This document shows positions 19,015-28,853 of a DNA stretch of 51,639 bases, one piece after another; position 1 is the stretch's first letter, and the number at the start of each line of letters is the position of its first letter. The position numbers were made by a program, and so were the translations under genes. A model generated the notes under the pieces. The model was not told where the DNA came from, searched no databases, and saw only the letters and a program-made list of their open reading frames with translations. This DNA comes from Okeania sp. SIO2C9 (GTDB lineage: Bacteria; Cyanobacteriota; Cyanobacteriia; Cyanobacteriales; Microcoleaceae): assembly GCF_010672455.1 (NCBI RefSeq), contig NZ_JAAHGO010000066.1, forward strand, positions 1 to 51,639. The letters are read 5' to 3'.

Positions 19015-20705
19015 AAGTATTTAAGAAGGTTGTAGGTTGTAGATAATTAAGATTTTACCTAAAACCTCACATCATTCTTGATTTTTTTCAACAATTAATA
19101 ATTATATCATGTCCCCTTGAATACTTATTCTTTGGTGAAAATAAGGCAGAGAGTAGAAGGCACTTATGCTGAAGGTTTTCTTCCCATTAGTGATTTAATT
19201 CTATACATAAACGATGCTAATAGACATGATATTACCTCTTCTTAAAAATTTATAGAATTGGCGAATAAAATTTTTTATCTTGATTGCTTGTTGAAAGAAG
19301 AGACATTCAACATGAATTATTCAGTAATCAAAAAAAATCTACTATTTACTAGTGCAGGATGGCTCAAATAACTGGTTACAAAATCCCGTGAACAATTACA
19401 AATCAAAAATGATTGACTTTTAAATCCATGACTTTTAACTTCCGAGTAGCGACACCAGTTAAATGATTTTTTCTTGCGACCTGCTGTTGGATCTACTAAC
19501 TCTAATTCTGAGAGTCTAAACCTTACTAACTTATGCCAAAGTCTTTAAAAAAGTGGTAGGTAGTAGTTGGTAGATTGTAAGTTGTAGACAATTAAGATTT
19601 CACCCAAAACTTCACACCATGATTGATTTTTTTCAACAAAGTGGTAGGTAGTAGTTGGTAGATTGTAAGTTGTAGACAATTAAGATTTCACCCAAAACTT
19701 CACACCATGATTGATTTTTTTCAACAGTTAATAATTACCTCTCCTTAAAATTTATAGAATTGGCGAATAGGATTTTTTATCTTGATTGCTTGTTGAAAGA
19801 AGAGACATTCAACATGAATTATTCAGTAATGAAAAAAAATCTACTATTTACTAGTGCAGGATGGCTCAAATAACTGGTTACAAAATCCCGCGAACAATTA
19901 CAAATCAAAAATGATTGACTTTTAAATCCATGACTTTTAACTTCCGAGTAGCGACACCAGTTAAATGATTTTTTCTTGCGACCTGCTGTTGGATCTACTA
20001 ACTCTAATTCTGAGAGTCTAAACCTTACTAACTTATGCCAAAGTCTTTAAAAAAGTGGTAGGTAGTAGTTGGTAGATTGTAAGTTGTAGACAATTAAGAT
20101 TTCACCCAAAACTTCACACCATGATTGATTTTTTTCAACAGTTAATAATTACCTCTCCTTAAAATTTATAGAATTGGCGAATAGGATTTTTTATCTTGAT
20201 TGCTTGTTGAAAGAAGAGACATTCAACATGAATTATTCAGTAATGAAAAAAAATCTACTATTTACTAGTGCAGGATGGCTCAAATAACTGGTTACAAAAT
20301 CCCGCGAACAATTACAAATCAAAAATGATTGACTTTTAAATCCATGACTTTTAACTTCCGAGTAGCGACACCAGTTAAATGATTTTTTCTTGCGACCTGC
20401 TGTTGGATCTACTAACTCTAATTCTGAGAATCTAAACCTTACTAACTTATGCCAAATGGAAATGTCTAAAGTATTTAATAAGGTGGAAGGTGAAAGGTAG
20501 TAGGTTGTAGATAATTTAATATTTCACCTAAAACCTCACACCATTCTTGATTTTTTTCAACAATTAATTCAACAATTAATAATTACCTATCCTTAAAGTT
20601 ATAGAATTTGCAAACAAAATTATTTGTCTTTATTCCTTGTTGAAAAAAGAGACATTCAACCTGAATTATTCAGTAATGAAAAACATCTACTATTTACTAA
20701 CTAAA
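19015..20705. repeat. Four-copy tandem duplication of the ndhS downstream region
   Basis: Units begin ATTACCT at 19231, 19734, 20148 and 20582 (steps of 503, 414 and 434 bp). The first three units are nearly identical and each ends with a copy of the last roughly 24 codons of ndhS in reverse orientation (CTTGCGACCTGC, then CTAACTCTAATTCTGAGA, at about 19466-19540, 19968-20045 and 20378-20456). The fourth unit leads into the true ndhS 3' end. An extra 88-bp duplication (GTGGTAGGTAGTAGTTGG at 19553 and 19641) explains the longest step. The gap 19015-19230 has a diverged piece of the same material. Confidence 0.9.
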
Positions 20706-20900
20706 TTATTTTTTCTTGCGACCTGCCGTGGCATCTACTAACTCTAATTCTGAGAGTCTAAATGTTACTAACTTATCCCAATTTCCACCTTCAAATAATA
20801 CAGCAGCTTTACCGTCACTTACTCGTTGAACTTGTCCTTGAAATCCATAATAAGTATCACTAATATTTTTAACTCGAACTGCTACACCAGGTAAAATCAT
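20706..20900 (-). CDS. ndhS: NDH-1 complex subunit S
   Basis: A 64-residue SH3-like protein: [46 protein letters not shown]. It closely resembles cyanobacterial NdhS, the small peripheral subunit of the thylakoid NDH-1 complex that helps dock ferredoxin for cyclic electron flow. It ends with a basic GRKKK tail. It was also annotated in the past as DUF3252. The start is the only ATG. Its 3' end has been copied three times into the downstream repeat array. Confidence 0.9.
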   Translation of the reverse strand: MILPGVAVRVKNISDTYYGFQGQVQRVSDGKAAVLFEGGNWDKLVTFRLSELELVDATAGRKKK

Positions 20901-20984
20901 TGTTTTCTACTCCAATCAAAAATTTTCTCAATTTTAGGAAAGTGAAGGCTTTTTTATTGTAATATTTTTGGCATCTTTGACATT

Positions 20985-21158
20985 CTCCCGACACTGCTCT
21001 AAGTTACAAAAATAACTTCTGACTCTCTTGGTGCACGTTCCCTCTCTTGGTCGGCGTTCCCTTGCAACTATGGTCGTCGCGGGGTCTGACCGCTTGCGTT
21101 TGTCGCCCACGCGGGGTCGCACCGCTTCTGACTTCTGACTTCTGACTTCGTTAAGCCA
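20985..21158. repeat. Dispersed repeat family G overlapping the mrp stop codon
   Basis: Contains TTACAAAAATAACTTCTGACT, a GC-rich insert (CTCTTGGTCGGCG...CGCGGGGTC) and ACTTCTG tandem units ending CTTCGTTAAG. The TTA of CGTTAA is the complement of the mrp stop codon. Other copies end the same way at about 16484-16612, 42511-42645 and 49121-49270. Confidence 0.65.
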
Positions 21159-22221
21159 AGGCCACAACAGAAACTCTACCAGCAATTTTTTGAGCGATCG
21201 CTTTCAACTCTTGAGCGGAACTAGAATTAGGAGCACCAACTACAATAGGAACTCCAGTATCTCCACCTTCTCTAACAGGCATTTCCAAAGGAACTCCTCC
21301 CAGTAATGGTACACCTAGTTCCTCTGCTGTTCTTTTACCACCACCAGAACCAAAAATGTCATACTTTTTCTCTGGCATATCTGGAGGGACAAAATAACTC
21401 ATATTTTCAACTATTCCTAATACAGAAACCCCTAACTGCTGAAACATTTTTAGACCTTTGCGAGAGTCCAATAATGCCACTGTTTGAGGAGTTGTCACAA
21501 TTACCACTCCAGACATAGGGACAGCTTGAGCTAATGTTAATTGAGCATCACCAGTACCAGGAGGCAAGTCTACCAATAAATAATCTAAATCTCCCCATTG
21601 CACTTGGTACAAAAATTGTCGGATAATTCCATTCAACATTGGACCACGCCAAATTACAGGTTGATCTTTATCAATTAAAAAAGCCATAGAAACCAACTTT
21701 ACTCCATGATTAAAAGCTGGTTCCAGGACTTCTCCAGATTGTCCTGCTTGTACCATAACTTTAGCATCTGCTAGACCTAACATCGTTGGGTCGTTAGGGC
21801 CATAAATATCAGCATCAATCAAACCCACTTTAGCGCCCATTTGAGCCAATGCCACAGCTACATTCACTGCCACTGTACTTTTACCAACTCCACCTTTACC
21901 ACTAGAGACAGCAATAATATTTTTCACTCCATCAATACCTTGGCGGTCAGGTATAGTTTTCTGCTGAGGAGTCTCTGCTGTGACATCTACTATAACTTCG
22001 TTCACTCCAGGAAGTTGCTTAACAGCTTTTTGACAGTCTTCTACAATAAATTCTCGTAATGGACAAGCTGGAGTTGTCAACACTAAGGTGAACTTAACTT
22101 GTCCATCTGTAGCTTTAATATTGCGAATCATATTTAGTTCTACCAAACTCTTTTGCAGTTCGGGGTCTTGTACTGGTCGCAAAACATCTAAAATAGATTG
22201 AGTATCAGGTATACTTGACAT
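21151..22221 (-). CDS. mrp: Mrp/NBP35-family iron-sulfur carrier ATPase
   Basis: 356 residues. The N-terminal MIP18/DUF59 domain (1-85) has C53 in TTPACPLREFI. The ParA-like ATPase has the deviant P-loop SSGKGGVGKST (106-116), VDLPPGTGDAQLTL and VENMSYF. ApbC-type proteins deliver Fe-S clusters to apo-enzymes. The CxxC cluster motif found after ENMS in many homologues is absent here (PPDMPEKK), as I recall for the Synechocystis homologue, so the cluster-binding mode may differ. The stop codon falls inside a dispersed repeat, and hemF is divergent with a 519-bp gap. Confidence 0.9.
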   Translation of the reverse strand: MSSIPDTQSILDVLRPVQDPELQKSLVELNMIRNIKATDGQVKFTLVLTTPACPLREFIVEDCQKAVKQLPGVNEVIVDVTAETPQQKTIPDRQGIDGVKNIIAVSSGKGGVGKSTVAVNVAVALAQMGAKVGLIDADIYGPNDPTMLGLADAKVMVQAGQSGEVLEPAFNHGVKLVSMAFLIDKDQPVIWRGPMLNGIIRQFLYQVQWGDLDYLLVDLPPGTGDAQLTLAQAVPMSGVVIVTTPQTVALLDSRKGLKMFQQLGVSVLGIVENMSYFVPPDMPEKKYDIFGSGGGKRTAEELGVPLLGGVPLEMPVREGGDTGVPIVVGAPNSSSAQELKAIAQKIAGRVSVVALA

Positions 22222-22740
22222 ATGATATCCTTCAAAAGTTAAATTTTTATTAAATTATATCTGTTATTTGCAAAGTCATGTTGAACATTTTATTCATTTA
22301 ATTACTAATAATTAAATTAATTCGTTAATTAATCTGATATTTTATTAAAAGCAATAAATTAGAATCTAAGAAATTAATATAATTTAGGAGGTCTAGAAAA
22401 ATGATTGGTGATGAGATTAAAAATTAAATTTAGTAATTAGTAAAAGAATCAATGATAACTAGCTACAAAATTTTCTGTAATCCATAATTTACTTATGGTC
22501 TACCATATCATAATCATATAGTTATTCAATGTAAATTAATAGGCAAGGCTAATTCAGTAGTTAAGAATGATAGTTGAGTGTTTGACAATATATCTATATC
22601 AATCAAGATAGGTTGATTTACTCAATAAAAATAAAAGCTGGAAAAAACAGGAAAATTTTACTAGGCGATCAAGAGCATGGTAGGATAAAAAGCCTGGTAA
22701 AGATATAATTTTTAGCCAATTTGAAACACATATTATACCT
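22222..22740. other. Divergent promoter region between mrp and hemF
   Basis: 519 bp of AT-rich sequence without an ORF of note and without the repeat families seen elsewhere. It must carry the promoters of both genes. AGGAGGTC at 22387 precedes an ATG that gives only an eight-codon frame. I see no recognisable riboswitch or operator. Confidence 0.5.
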
Positions 22741-23775
22741 ATGACAGCTTCCACTGAAACCCAAAAAACAACACCTCTATCTCTATCAATGAGTAGTACC
22801 CAAGGTCGAGTCAGTAAATTTATGCAGGATATACAAGATGAAATTTGTCAAGGACTGGAGCAATTAGATGGAGTTGGCAAATTCAAAGAAGACCGTTGGG
22901 AACGTCCAGGTGGTGGTGGAGGAAGGTCTCGTGTAATTAGAGACGGTGCGGTTTTTGAACAGGGAGGAGTTAATTTTTCAGAAGTCTGGGGAGATAAACT
23001 ACCACCAAGCATACTAGCACAAAGACCAGAAGCCGAAGGTCATGGTTTTTATGCCACAGGGACTTCAATGGTACTGCACCCTAAAAATCCTTATGTACCA
23101 ACAGTGCATCTTAATTATCGCTATTTTGAAGCAGGACCTGTATGGTGGTTTGGTGGAGGTATAGATTTAACACCTTACTATCCCTATGCCGAAGACGCAG
23201 CTCACTTTCATCAAACTATTAAGGCTGCCTGTGATCAAAGCCATAAAGAGTATTATCCTGTATTTAAAAGATGGTGTGATGAGTATTTTTACTTAAAGCA
23301 TCGTCAAGAAATGCGAGGTGTAGGAGGTATCTTCTTTGATTATCAAGATGGTCAAGGAGAATTATACAAAGGGCCAGATAGTCAAGGACCAGCAGCAATT
23401 TATAGTCAGCAGTTAGGAGTTCCTGAATCTCGTAGTTGGGAATCATTATTTACATTTGTACAAAATTGTGGTAGATCATTCTTACCAGCATATAAAACAA
23501 TAGTAGAGCGACGGCAACCCATGGAATATGGCGATCGGGAACGCAACTTTCAGCTATACCGACGTGGCCGTTATGTTGAATTTAATCTAGTGTATGACAG
23601 AGGTACAATTTTTGGTTTGCAAACCAATGGTCGTACAGAGTCAATCTTGATGTCTTTACCACCTTTGGTCCGTTGGGAATATGGCTACAGTCCAGAACCC
23701 AATACACCAGAAGCTAAACTATATGAAGTATTCTTAAAACCTCATGATTGGGCTAACTGGAAACCAAATCATTAA
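22741..23775 (+). CDS. hemF: Oxygen-dependent coproporphyrinogen III oxidase
   Basis: 344 residues. It converts coproporphyrinogen III to protoporphyrinogen IX with O2, in heme and chlorophyll synthesis. Signature stretches: [81 protein letters not shown] and the C-terminal KPHDWANW. Length and all blocks are standard. The gene is followed 68 bp later by a STAS-domain gene on the same strand, which may share its transcript. Confidence 0.97.
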   Translation: MTASTETQKTTPLSLSMSSTQGRVSKFMQDIQDEICQGLEQLDGVGKFKEDRWERPGGGGGRSRVIRDGAVFEQGGVNFSEVWGDKLPPSILAQRPEAEGHGFYATGTSMVLHPKNPYVPTVHLNYRYFEAGPVWWFGGGIDLTPYYPYAEDAAHFHQTIKAACDQSHKEYYPVFKRWCDEYFYLKHRQEMRGVGGIFFDYQDGQGELYKGPDSQGPAAIYSQQLGVPESRSWESLFTFVQNCGRSFLPAYKTIVERRQPMEYGDRERNFQLYRRGRYVEFNLVYDRGTIFGLQTNGRTESILMSLPPLVRWEYGYSPEPNTPEAKLYEVFLKPHDWANWKPNH

Positions 23776-23843
23776 TTACTCTGAGTTAAACTACAGTCAG
23801 ATGGGCAACCACCATAACTAATATCATCCCGAGGGAAGGGTCA

Positions 23844-24218
23844 GTGATTCATATTGAGCAAAAAACCCACACAACTCAGGACGGCACAACAGTAATCGTC
23901 CTAGCACCAACTGGACGCTTGGATATCACAACAGCTTGGCAGTTTCGCCTCAAGTTGCAGGAATGTATCTCCAAACTAAGTCGTCATGTAGTGGTCAATT
24001 TAGGTCAGGTTAACTTTATTGATAGTTCTGGACTTACATCTTTGGTAGCAGGCATGCGAGATGCTGACAAAGTTAAGGGTAGTTTCCGAATTTGTAGTGT
24101 TCATCCAGAAGCCAAACTGGTATTTGAAGTAACTATGATGGATTCTGTGTTTGAGATTTTTGAAACAGAACCAGAAGCTCTTAATTATCGTGATGTCCGT
24201 GAAGGGAATAGAGCTTAA
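23844..24218 (+). CDS. STAS-domain anti-sigma factor antagonist-like protein
   Basis: 124 residues, a single STAS domain: VLAPTGRLDITTAWQF, VVVNLGQVNFIDSSGLTSLVAGM, with the phosphorylatable serine in DSSG (S61/S62). Such proteins bind or release a kinase/anti-sigma partner depending on phosphorylation, as SpoIIAA/RsbV do. No RsbW-like kinase or PP2C phosphatase is nearby, so partners must lie elsewhere. The start is GTG at 23844, with GAGGGAAGGG just upstream as ribosome binding site. Confidence 0.9.
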   Translation: MIHIEQKTHTTQDGTTVIVLAPTGRLDITTAWQFRLKLQECISKLSRHVVVNLGQVNFIDSSGLTSLVAGMRDADKVKGSFRICSVHPEAKLVFEVTMMDSVFEIFETEPEALNYRDVREGNRA

Positions 24219-24792
24219 ACAGTGTTGAGTTGAAGCAGAACTTACTCAATTTTATATCTAAACAAACTGTCCAGCAGAGTACTTCTTTAATAAATTAAAA
24301 TTCGATTGAAATGGGATTACCAAGACCAGTCACAATAGAGTAAAAGTATATAACTGACAACATGATTGTAAATTAGTCATCATAAATTGTCATTATTTTA
24401 GTAAGGGTATATTGGGTTTTTCAGCCCTATTTCCCATTACTATGTAGAACTATTGGTAAATTTTCCTTTGGATTAAAGGCTGACAACTTTGTTAAACAAA
24501 AAGTTTTATGGTAAATCCACTGAATCTTCTAGAATTGGCGTAAGCAAAAGTTATCATAGTTTTTGTAGAAACCGACTTTTTGTTGATGACTAAATGCAGA
24601 AATTAATTTGTTCTAGCTTGGCATCAGTTCAAAATCCCCAATCAGAATTTTAATTGCACTTATTTAAAATGTATTATTTTTGCCTTATGGTCTACCTTAC
24701 TTGCAATCAATGCAAATTCAGTGGGTATGGACTTGTTATTTGGTTAAATATATATTTTAGTTGAACTCAGAGTTAAGCTTAGTAATCTCAAT

Positions 24793-24827
24793 GGCTGCCA
24801 ATTCTTAAAACCTGGTGGCCTTTTTTT
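24793..24827 (+). terminator. Intrinsic terminator far downstream of the STAS gene
   Basis: GGCTGCCA (24793-24800) can pair with TGGTGGCC (24813-24820) across all eight positions with two G-U pairs, followed by seven T. It lies 575 bp after the STAS stop with no ORF between, so it ends either a very long 3' UTR or an unannotated small RNA. Confidence 0.6.
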
Positions 24828-24920
24828 ATAAATTAGAATTTTACTGCACCACTTATATAGCGCTACGCATTAAGGTGTTTGACATTAATAGAAGCATCAA
24901 ACCCTTTTGTTTGTATTCCC

Positions 24921-25126
24921 CTATTGCCTTCCGGAGCTGTTGCCTTGCGTGTAGCGCCATAACATCAGTTCTGAACTAAAGCTACGACTTTTGATAAATT
25001 CATATATCCCTAATAAAGCCTCCCAAGTACCTTTACCTGTTTGCGGATCTACACCTTTGTCATAACTAAGAAACATAAAAAATGGCGGGAGGAAAGTTCC
25101 CGGAAGATTTATCCCCTGGTTGAATA
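24921..25126 (-). other. Unrecognised short open frame, possible gene fragment
   Basis: The minus strand is open for about 68 codons with protein-like composition, including PGTFLPPFFMFLSYD, GVDPQTGKGTWEALLG and IYEFIKSRSFSSEL. An ATG is available at 25076. I do not recognise a family. It abuts the structured segment 25090-25485, so it could be a gene remnant cut by an IS end, or chance. Confidence 0.3.
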
Positions 25127-25485
25127 ACGACGCGCGGGTTTAAACCCGGCGTAAAAGTCTGGTATACTAGAAATAGCAAGTAAGAACAAGGTTTGTCACC
25201 ATGACAAGATCGCGCTTTGCGGTGAAATTCCGGCGGACAGGAGACGGGGAATTAATTTCTTACGACGGCTCAAAGCAAGCAGGCAGCTAGAGCAGCGAGA
25301 AGATTGCTCCAACATATTGAGTAAAACCACTCGTGAAAGCTAAAAAAAGTAGACTCACAGCTAGATTTCGGTCTATGTCGAGGAGTTTAGAAGTCTGTTG
25401 ACAGGCTTTAAGCAAATGTGGATTCATCCCATTTGCGGTGGATTAACCACGGAATCCAGGGTGTTTCAACCCCTGGAGATGTCAA
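25090..25485 (+). mobile_element. Structured non-coding segment, probable IS200/IS605-superfamily remnant with omega-RNA-like right end
   Basis: A GC-richer block amid AT-rich sequence. GGTATACTAGAAATAGC near 25160 resembles a promoter/left-end region, and ATG 25201 opens only a 29-codon frame. The last 75 bp form three hairpins in a row: GCAAATG/CATTTGC (about 25413-25437), GTGG/CCAC, and CCAGGG/CCCTGG (about 25457-25476). They end GGAGATGTCAA, the same terminus as at 25836 (GGAGGATGTCAA) and 2186 (ATGTCAC). IscB-type (HEARO RNA) or TnpB-type origin cannot be separated by eye. Confidence 0.5.
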
Positions 25486-25571
25486 ATTTGCAATAGCAAA
25501 ATTATTGTAGAGTATATCCTATATCTATTCTACAAAGGAAGATAATAGGATTTGCCAGATAAATAATAACC

Positions 25572-25836
25572 TTGTTTATCTCAACGTTGGTTGAAGACCC
25601 GCACTCTCCCGAAGGGGAGCGTCGCATGGGAAAACCAATCAATTTTGCGGCGCATGCCAATAGTGTGTTAGTCTTAAAGAAGGCTGCTGGGCTAGCAGTG
25701 TCAGTCTGTGGAGCGACCATAAGACCAGAAAGAAGTTTGGCCTTGGAGGCAGGTGCGTATTTAAGCAGAAAGTCCTGAACCGCGAGGTTTAGGAATCCCG
25801 CCCTGTCTCGTGAGAGCAGCGTCGGGAGGATGTCAA
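25572..25836 (+). pseudogene. tnpB: TnpB C-terminal remnant plus IS605-type right end
   Basis: The frame 25572-25778 ends with AAGLAVSVCGATIRPERS and GAYLSRKS, which matches the C-terminal tail of cyanobacterial IS1341/IS605 TnpB just after the RuvC-III region (usually NILAAGLAVSVCG). The nuclease domain itself is missing. From 25779 the non-coding right end follows (CCGCGAGGTTTAGGAATCC, then a CCCGCC...GGGAGG hairpin), ending at TCAA 25833-25836. It is an internal-deletion relic. Confidence 0.65.
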
Positions 25837-26166
25837 ACTAAGTTGCTTCAGTACAGCTCCTCAAAGGAATTATTGAGAAATATTAAAGTAGTCTGCCAGA
25901 TATTACTGTAATGGTTTTTGGGAATCAAGGTAATTATCAATTGCCTTTTGTTGATACAATACTCTATTGTGCCATACAGTCATTAATTGGTTAAACCAGT
26001 AAGAAGAAATTAACTGTTTTAATTTTTGGCAGTTTAATTCTCGCGGTAGGTACTTCACAAAGTCAAACCCACCCTGCTTTTCCAATACTATATGATGCTT
26101 TCAAGCTGACCTAGTAGGGAATAAACATCTGACAGGGATGGGATTATAGAAGAATTAGAATACCAG

Positions 26167-26886
26167 GTGAATAATATTCGTACTGTTTCAGATACTAAGA
26201 AAGCTTTTTATAATTCTCACACCCGTCCAATTAGCTCCATATACAATCGAGTTGTTGAAGAGCTGTTAGTGGAAATGCACCTGATTTCCGTCAATGCTGA
26301 TTATAGCTATAATCCATTTTATGCTTTGGGTATAGTTACAGCTTTTGACCGTTTTATGGAGGGATACTCTCCTGAACAGGACAAAATTTCTATTTTTAAT
26401 GCTCTGATTCAAGCACAAGAAGAGGACTCAGATAAATACCGTGCAGATGCTAAAGGATTAGAAGATTTAGCGAGTCAAATGTCTGGACAGGATATGCTAT
26501 CGTGGATTTGCTTATCAGTAGATAGAGATGATGCTCAACATTTGCAAGATAATTTAAGAGCTATTTCAGATGGTTATAAATTTAAGTATAATCGCTTATT
26601 TGCTATAGGTTTATTCACTTTACTAGAAATAGCAGATACAGAGTTAGTTAAGGAACAACCGCAGCGTACAGAAGCTATCAAGAAAATTTCCCAAGCTTTA
26701 AACTTGCCAGAAGAAAAATCATTAAAAGATATCGAAATGTATCGTAGCAATTTAGAGAGAATAATTCAAGCTCGCAGTGCTATGGAAGATACTCTGATGG
26801 CAGCTAGGAAAAAACGAGAGAAACGTAGCTTGGAAAAAGGGAATGTACCTACTTCTGCGAGTAAGACTTCAAATGATAGTCATTAA
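26167..26886 (+). CDS. thf1: Thylakoid formation protein Thf1/Psb29
   Basis: 239 residues. It opens [42 protein letters not shown], continues [19 protein letters not shown], and has a basic coiled-coil C-terminus ([14 protein letters not shown]). Thf1/Psb29 helps photosystem II biogenesis and repair, at least partly through FtsH protease complexes at the thylakoid. Length and sequence are typical. The start is GTG at 26167, since no ATG is available before the conserved N-terminus. A strong hairpin terminator follows at 27001. Confidence 0.95.
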   Translation: MNNIRTVSDTKKAFYNSHTRPISSIYNRVVEELLVEMHLISVNADYSYNPFYALGIVTAFDRFMEGYSPEQDKISIFNALIQAQEEDSDKYRADAKGLEDLASQMSGQDMLSWICLSVDRDDAQHLQDNLRAISDGYKFKYNRLFAIGLFTLLEIADTELVKEQPQRTEAIKKISQALNLPEEKSLKDIEMYRSNLERIIQARSAMEDTLMAARKKREKRSLEKGNVPTSASKTSNDSH

Positions 26887-27000
26887 ATATAAATAACTAA
26901 AGATTGAATAATTTAATATTTAGTATTTTGACTGTATTTTTTTAAGTGCTATTTACTGGCTTGTTAAAAATTATTCTTGCTATTATTTCAACTTAATTTT

Positions 27001-27045
27001 TTTGAGTAGGAGATGTTTGAAAACATCTCCTACTCAAATTATTTA
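27001..27045 (+). terminator. Strong hairpin after thf1
   Basis: Perfect 18-bp arms (27001-27018 and 27021-27038; GAGTAGGAGATG / CATCTCCTACTC core) with a GA loop, then a T-rich TTATTTATT. It lies between two convergent genes and probably terminates thf1. The remainder of 26887-27264 is AT-rich and featureless. Confidence 0.8.
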
Positions 27046-27264
27046 TTCCATAGATAGTATTTATAGAATGTAGTTCACTGGTTAATAATAATATAAGATT
27101 ATCAATTTTTTATTTTAAAAAAACTATATATTGAGCAAATAAAAATTTAGAATACTTCATAAATACTAATACAAATAAAAAAAATCTATAACAATCATTT
27201 TTATCCTAAGAACAAACAACCTTTATTATTCTATCTAGTAAGAATAATTTAAAGATAAATCGTA

Positions 27265-27786
27265 CTATTGTTCATACTGTGGAGCATAAGATTTAAGTAA
27301 ATCACTAAGTTGTGAACCAACATCAGGAGAAGTACCAAAAGGTGTAGGGTTAATTGGTTGTCGGTCTATGTTTCGAACAATAGCTTCATTTACCTGCTGA
27401 GAAATTAGATTTTGAAGTTCATCTTTAGCCTTAGACCTTTGAAACTGAGCGCCCTCCTCTGTAGTAGCATATAGAGGAGGAAGTCTATTTAAAGCATAAG
27501 CTGCAATATCCCCCACATCAAGGGTTTTGTCGCTAGTTGCTTCAATTTCTGCCACTCGTGCGATCGCCTCAGAAAGTACTAATTCTTCCATAACATTAAT
27601 AAATTGTTTACGAGGTAAAACAACAACTTCTCCTGTTAATAAAGCTCCCATTAAACGGTCAAGAGCCATATATTCCTCAATTGATAATTCGGAAGCCGTG
27701 TTACAAATTAGTCCTACCTCTGCTTCCATAGAAGGTGTTAAATAACCATCTTGTAAAGCTTGTTCAACAATTTTTTCTATACTCAT
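27265..27786 (-). CDS. ComFB-family (late competence development) protein
   Basis: 173 residues from the ATG at 27786 (MSIEKIVEQALQDGYLT). A TTG 36 bases further up is open but gives an unlikely hydrophobic/basic extension. The C-terminal half carries the ComFB signature DVGDIAAYALNRLPPLYATTEEG. The N-terminal half (ECAL-like helices around MEAEVGLICNTASELSIEEYMALDRLMGALLTGEV) is common to cyanobacterial members. Cyanobacterial ComFB proteins have been linked to c-di-nucleotide signalling and competence, but no signature of that is independently visible here. Confidence 0.85.
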   Translation of the reverse strand: MSIEKIVEQALQDGYLTPSMEAEVGLICNTASELSIEEYMALDRLMGALLTGEVVVLPRKQFINVMEELVLSEAIARVAEIEATSDKTLDVGDIAAYALNRLPPLYATTEEGAQFQRSKAKDELQNLISQQVNEAIVRNIDRQPINPTPFGTSPDVGSQLSDLLKSYAPQYEQ

Positions 27787-27977
27787 AAGTTTTATTCTAA
27801 GTTTACTGAAAATAATTTTCAAATAAGGTTTCTACATATTTATCAGATTAAGATTATAAGTTAATCAAAGTCAAGATCAACTATTACCTTACTTTTCAGA
27901 GCATAACTTAAAAATCACATATAAGTAAGTCGGCGGAAAAAAAATTTCTGAGTCTTGATGTGTTAATTATAAAAGCC

Positions 27978-28853
27978 TTATTCAATACCTTTGTATCGCC
28001 AAGGAACAGGATCGACAGCTTGACCAGATACATATAGTCCCCAATGTAGATGAGGACCTGTAGATGCCCCCGTAGATCCTACAGCACCAATTAACTGGCC
28101 AGCTTTCACAAAATCACCTTCTTTAACATTAATACGACTCAAATGGATAAAAACGCTCGTTACCCCTTGACCATGATCGATACCCACAGTATTACCATGA
28201 ATTTCAAAGCCCTGAGATTCTAATCCTACTAGAGCGACACGACCAGCAGCAGGAGCTACTACAGGAGAGCCATTATAATCTGCATAATCTACCCCACGAT
28301 GATAATAGTTTTCAGCAAATTCTCCATTATAATACCGTCGCACCCCATAAATTGTACTTACAGGACCTTGGTTAGGTCGAAGAAATGGACCATTCCAAAA
28401 TTTCTCTGGAGTGACAAGTTTCTTAAATTCTCCCACTCTGTCAAATTCTAAGTCTGTTCCTTTGAGAGAATCTTTACCAGGAGGCAACCAAATAGATTGA
28501 GTGGGAAAGGAGCGACCTTGCAGATTTACATTTACATTCTGTACACCTGTTTCAGTGGTAATTTGAAGCTGTCGTGTACCTGGTCGGTCTAAAGGAGTAG
28601 TTGGTAATAATGCCCTCAACTTATTTTCTCCAATTGAAAAAAATGGATAAGTTTTTCCATCCATATTAACTTTAGGGGTTGCTCCGCCAATGGATTCTTG
28701 AATTACAACTGATAAAGTATCTCCAAGTTGTGGGTTAGTAGGAGTTATTTGTACAGTTTGGCTAAATCCAGGGCTAGATATTATGAATATTGTTGTAACT
28801 ATAGCTAAGATTAAGTTAGGGATAAGTTGTTTAAGTTTGATAGACCAAAACAT
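27978..28853 (-). CDS. Secreted M23-family peptidase (LytM domain)
   Basis: 291 residues. A signal peptide or N-terminal anchor (1-31, LIPNLILAIVTTIFII, cleavage probably after FSQ) is followed by a beta-rich N-terminal domain (32-115). The LytM domain (about 165-288) has intact zinc ligands H185 and D189 in HRGVD and H270 in GPHLHW, plus H237 and H268. It probably cleaves peptidoglycan cross-links in the periplasm, in wall remodelling or septum splitting. It is not in an obvious operon: the ComFB-family gene lies 191 bp downstream on the same strand. Confidence 0.93.
   Translation of the reverse strand: MFWSIKLKQLIPNLILAIVTTIFIISSPGFSQTVQITPTNPQLGDTLSVVIQESIGGATPKVNMDGKTYPFFSIGENKLRALLPTTPLDRPGTRQLQITTETGVQNVNVNLQGRSFPTQSIWLPPGKDSLKGTDLEFDRVGEFKKLVTPEKFWNGPFLRPNQGPVSTIYGVRRYYNGEFAENYYHRGVDYADYNGSPVVAPAAGRVALVGLESQGFEIHGNTVGIDHGQGVTSVFIHLSRINVKEGDFVKAGQLIGAVGSTGASTGPHLHWGLYVSGQAVDPVPWRYKGIE

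Noticed and set aside
20934-21185. 83-codon minus-strand frame between ndhS and mrp
   Set aside because: It overlaps the mrp 3' end and is made of a dispersed GC-rich repeat; composition is not protein-like.
25090-25485. Group II intron
   Set aside because: No recognisable domain V and no reverse transcriptase; the end motif matches IS200/IS605-type termini instead.
25903-26085. 60-codon minus-strand frame ahead of thf1
   Set aside because: Reads protein-like in part (GGFDFVKYLPREL) but has a TTG start, a stop shortly upstream and no recognised family; too weak to call.
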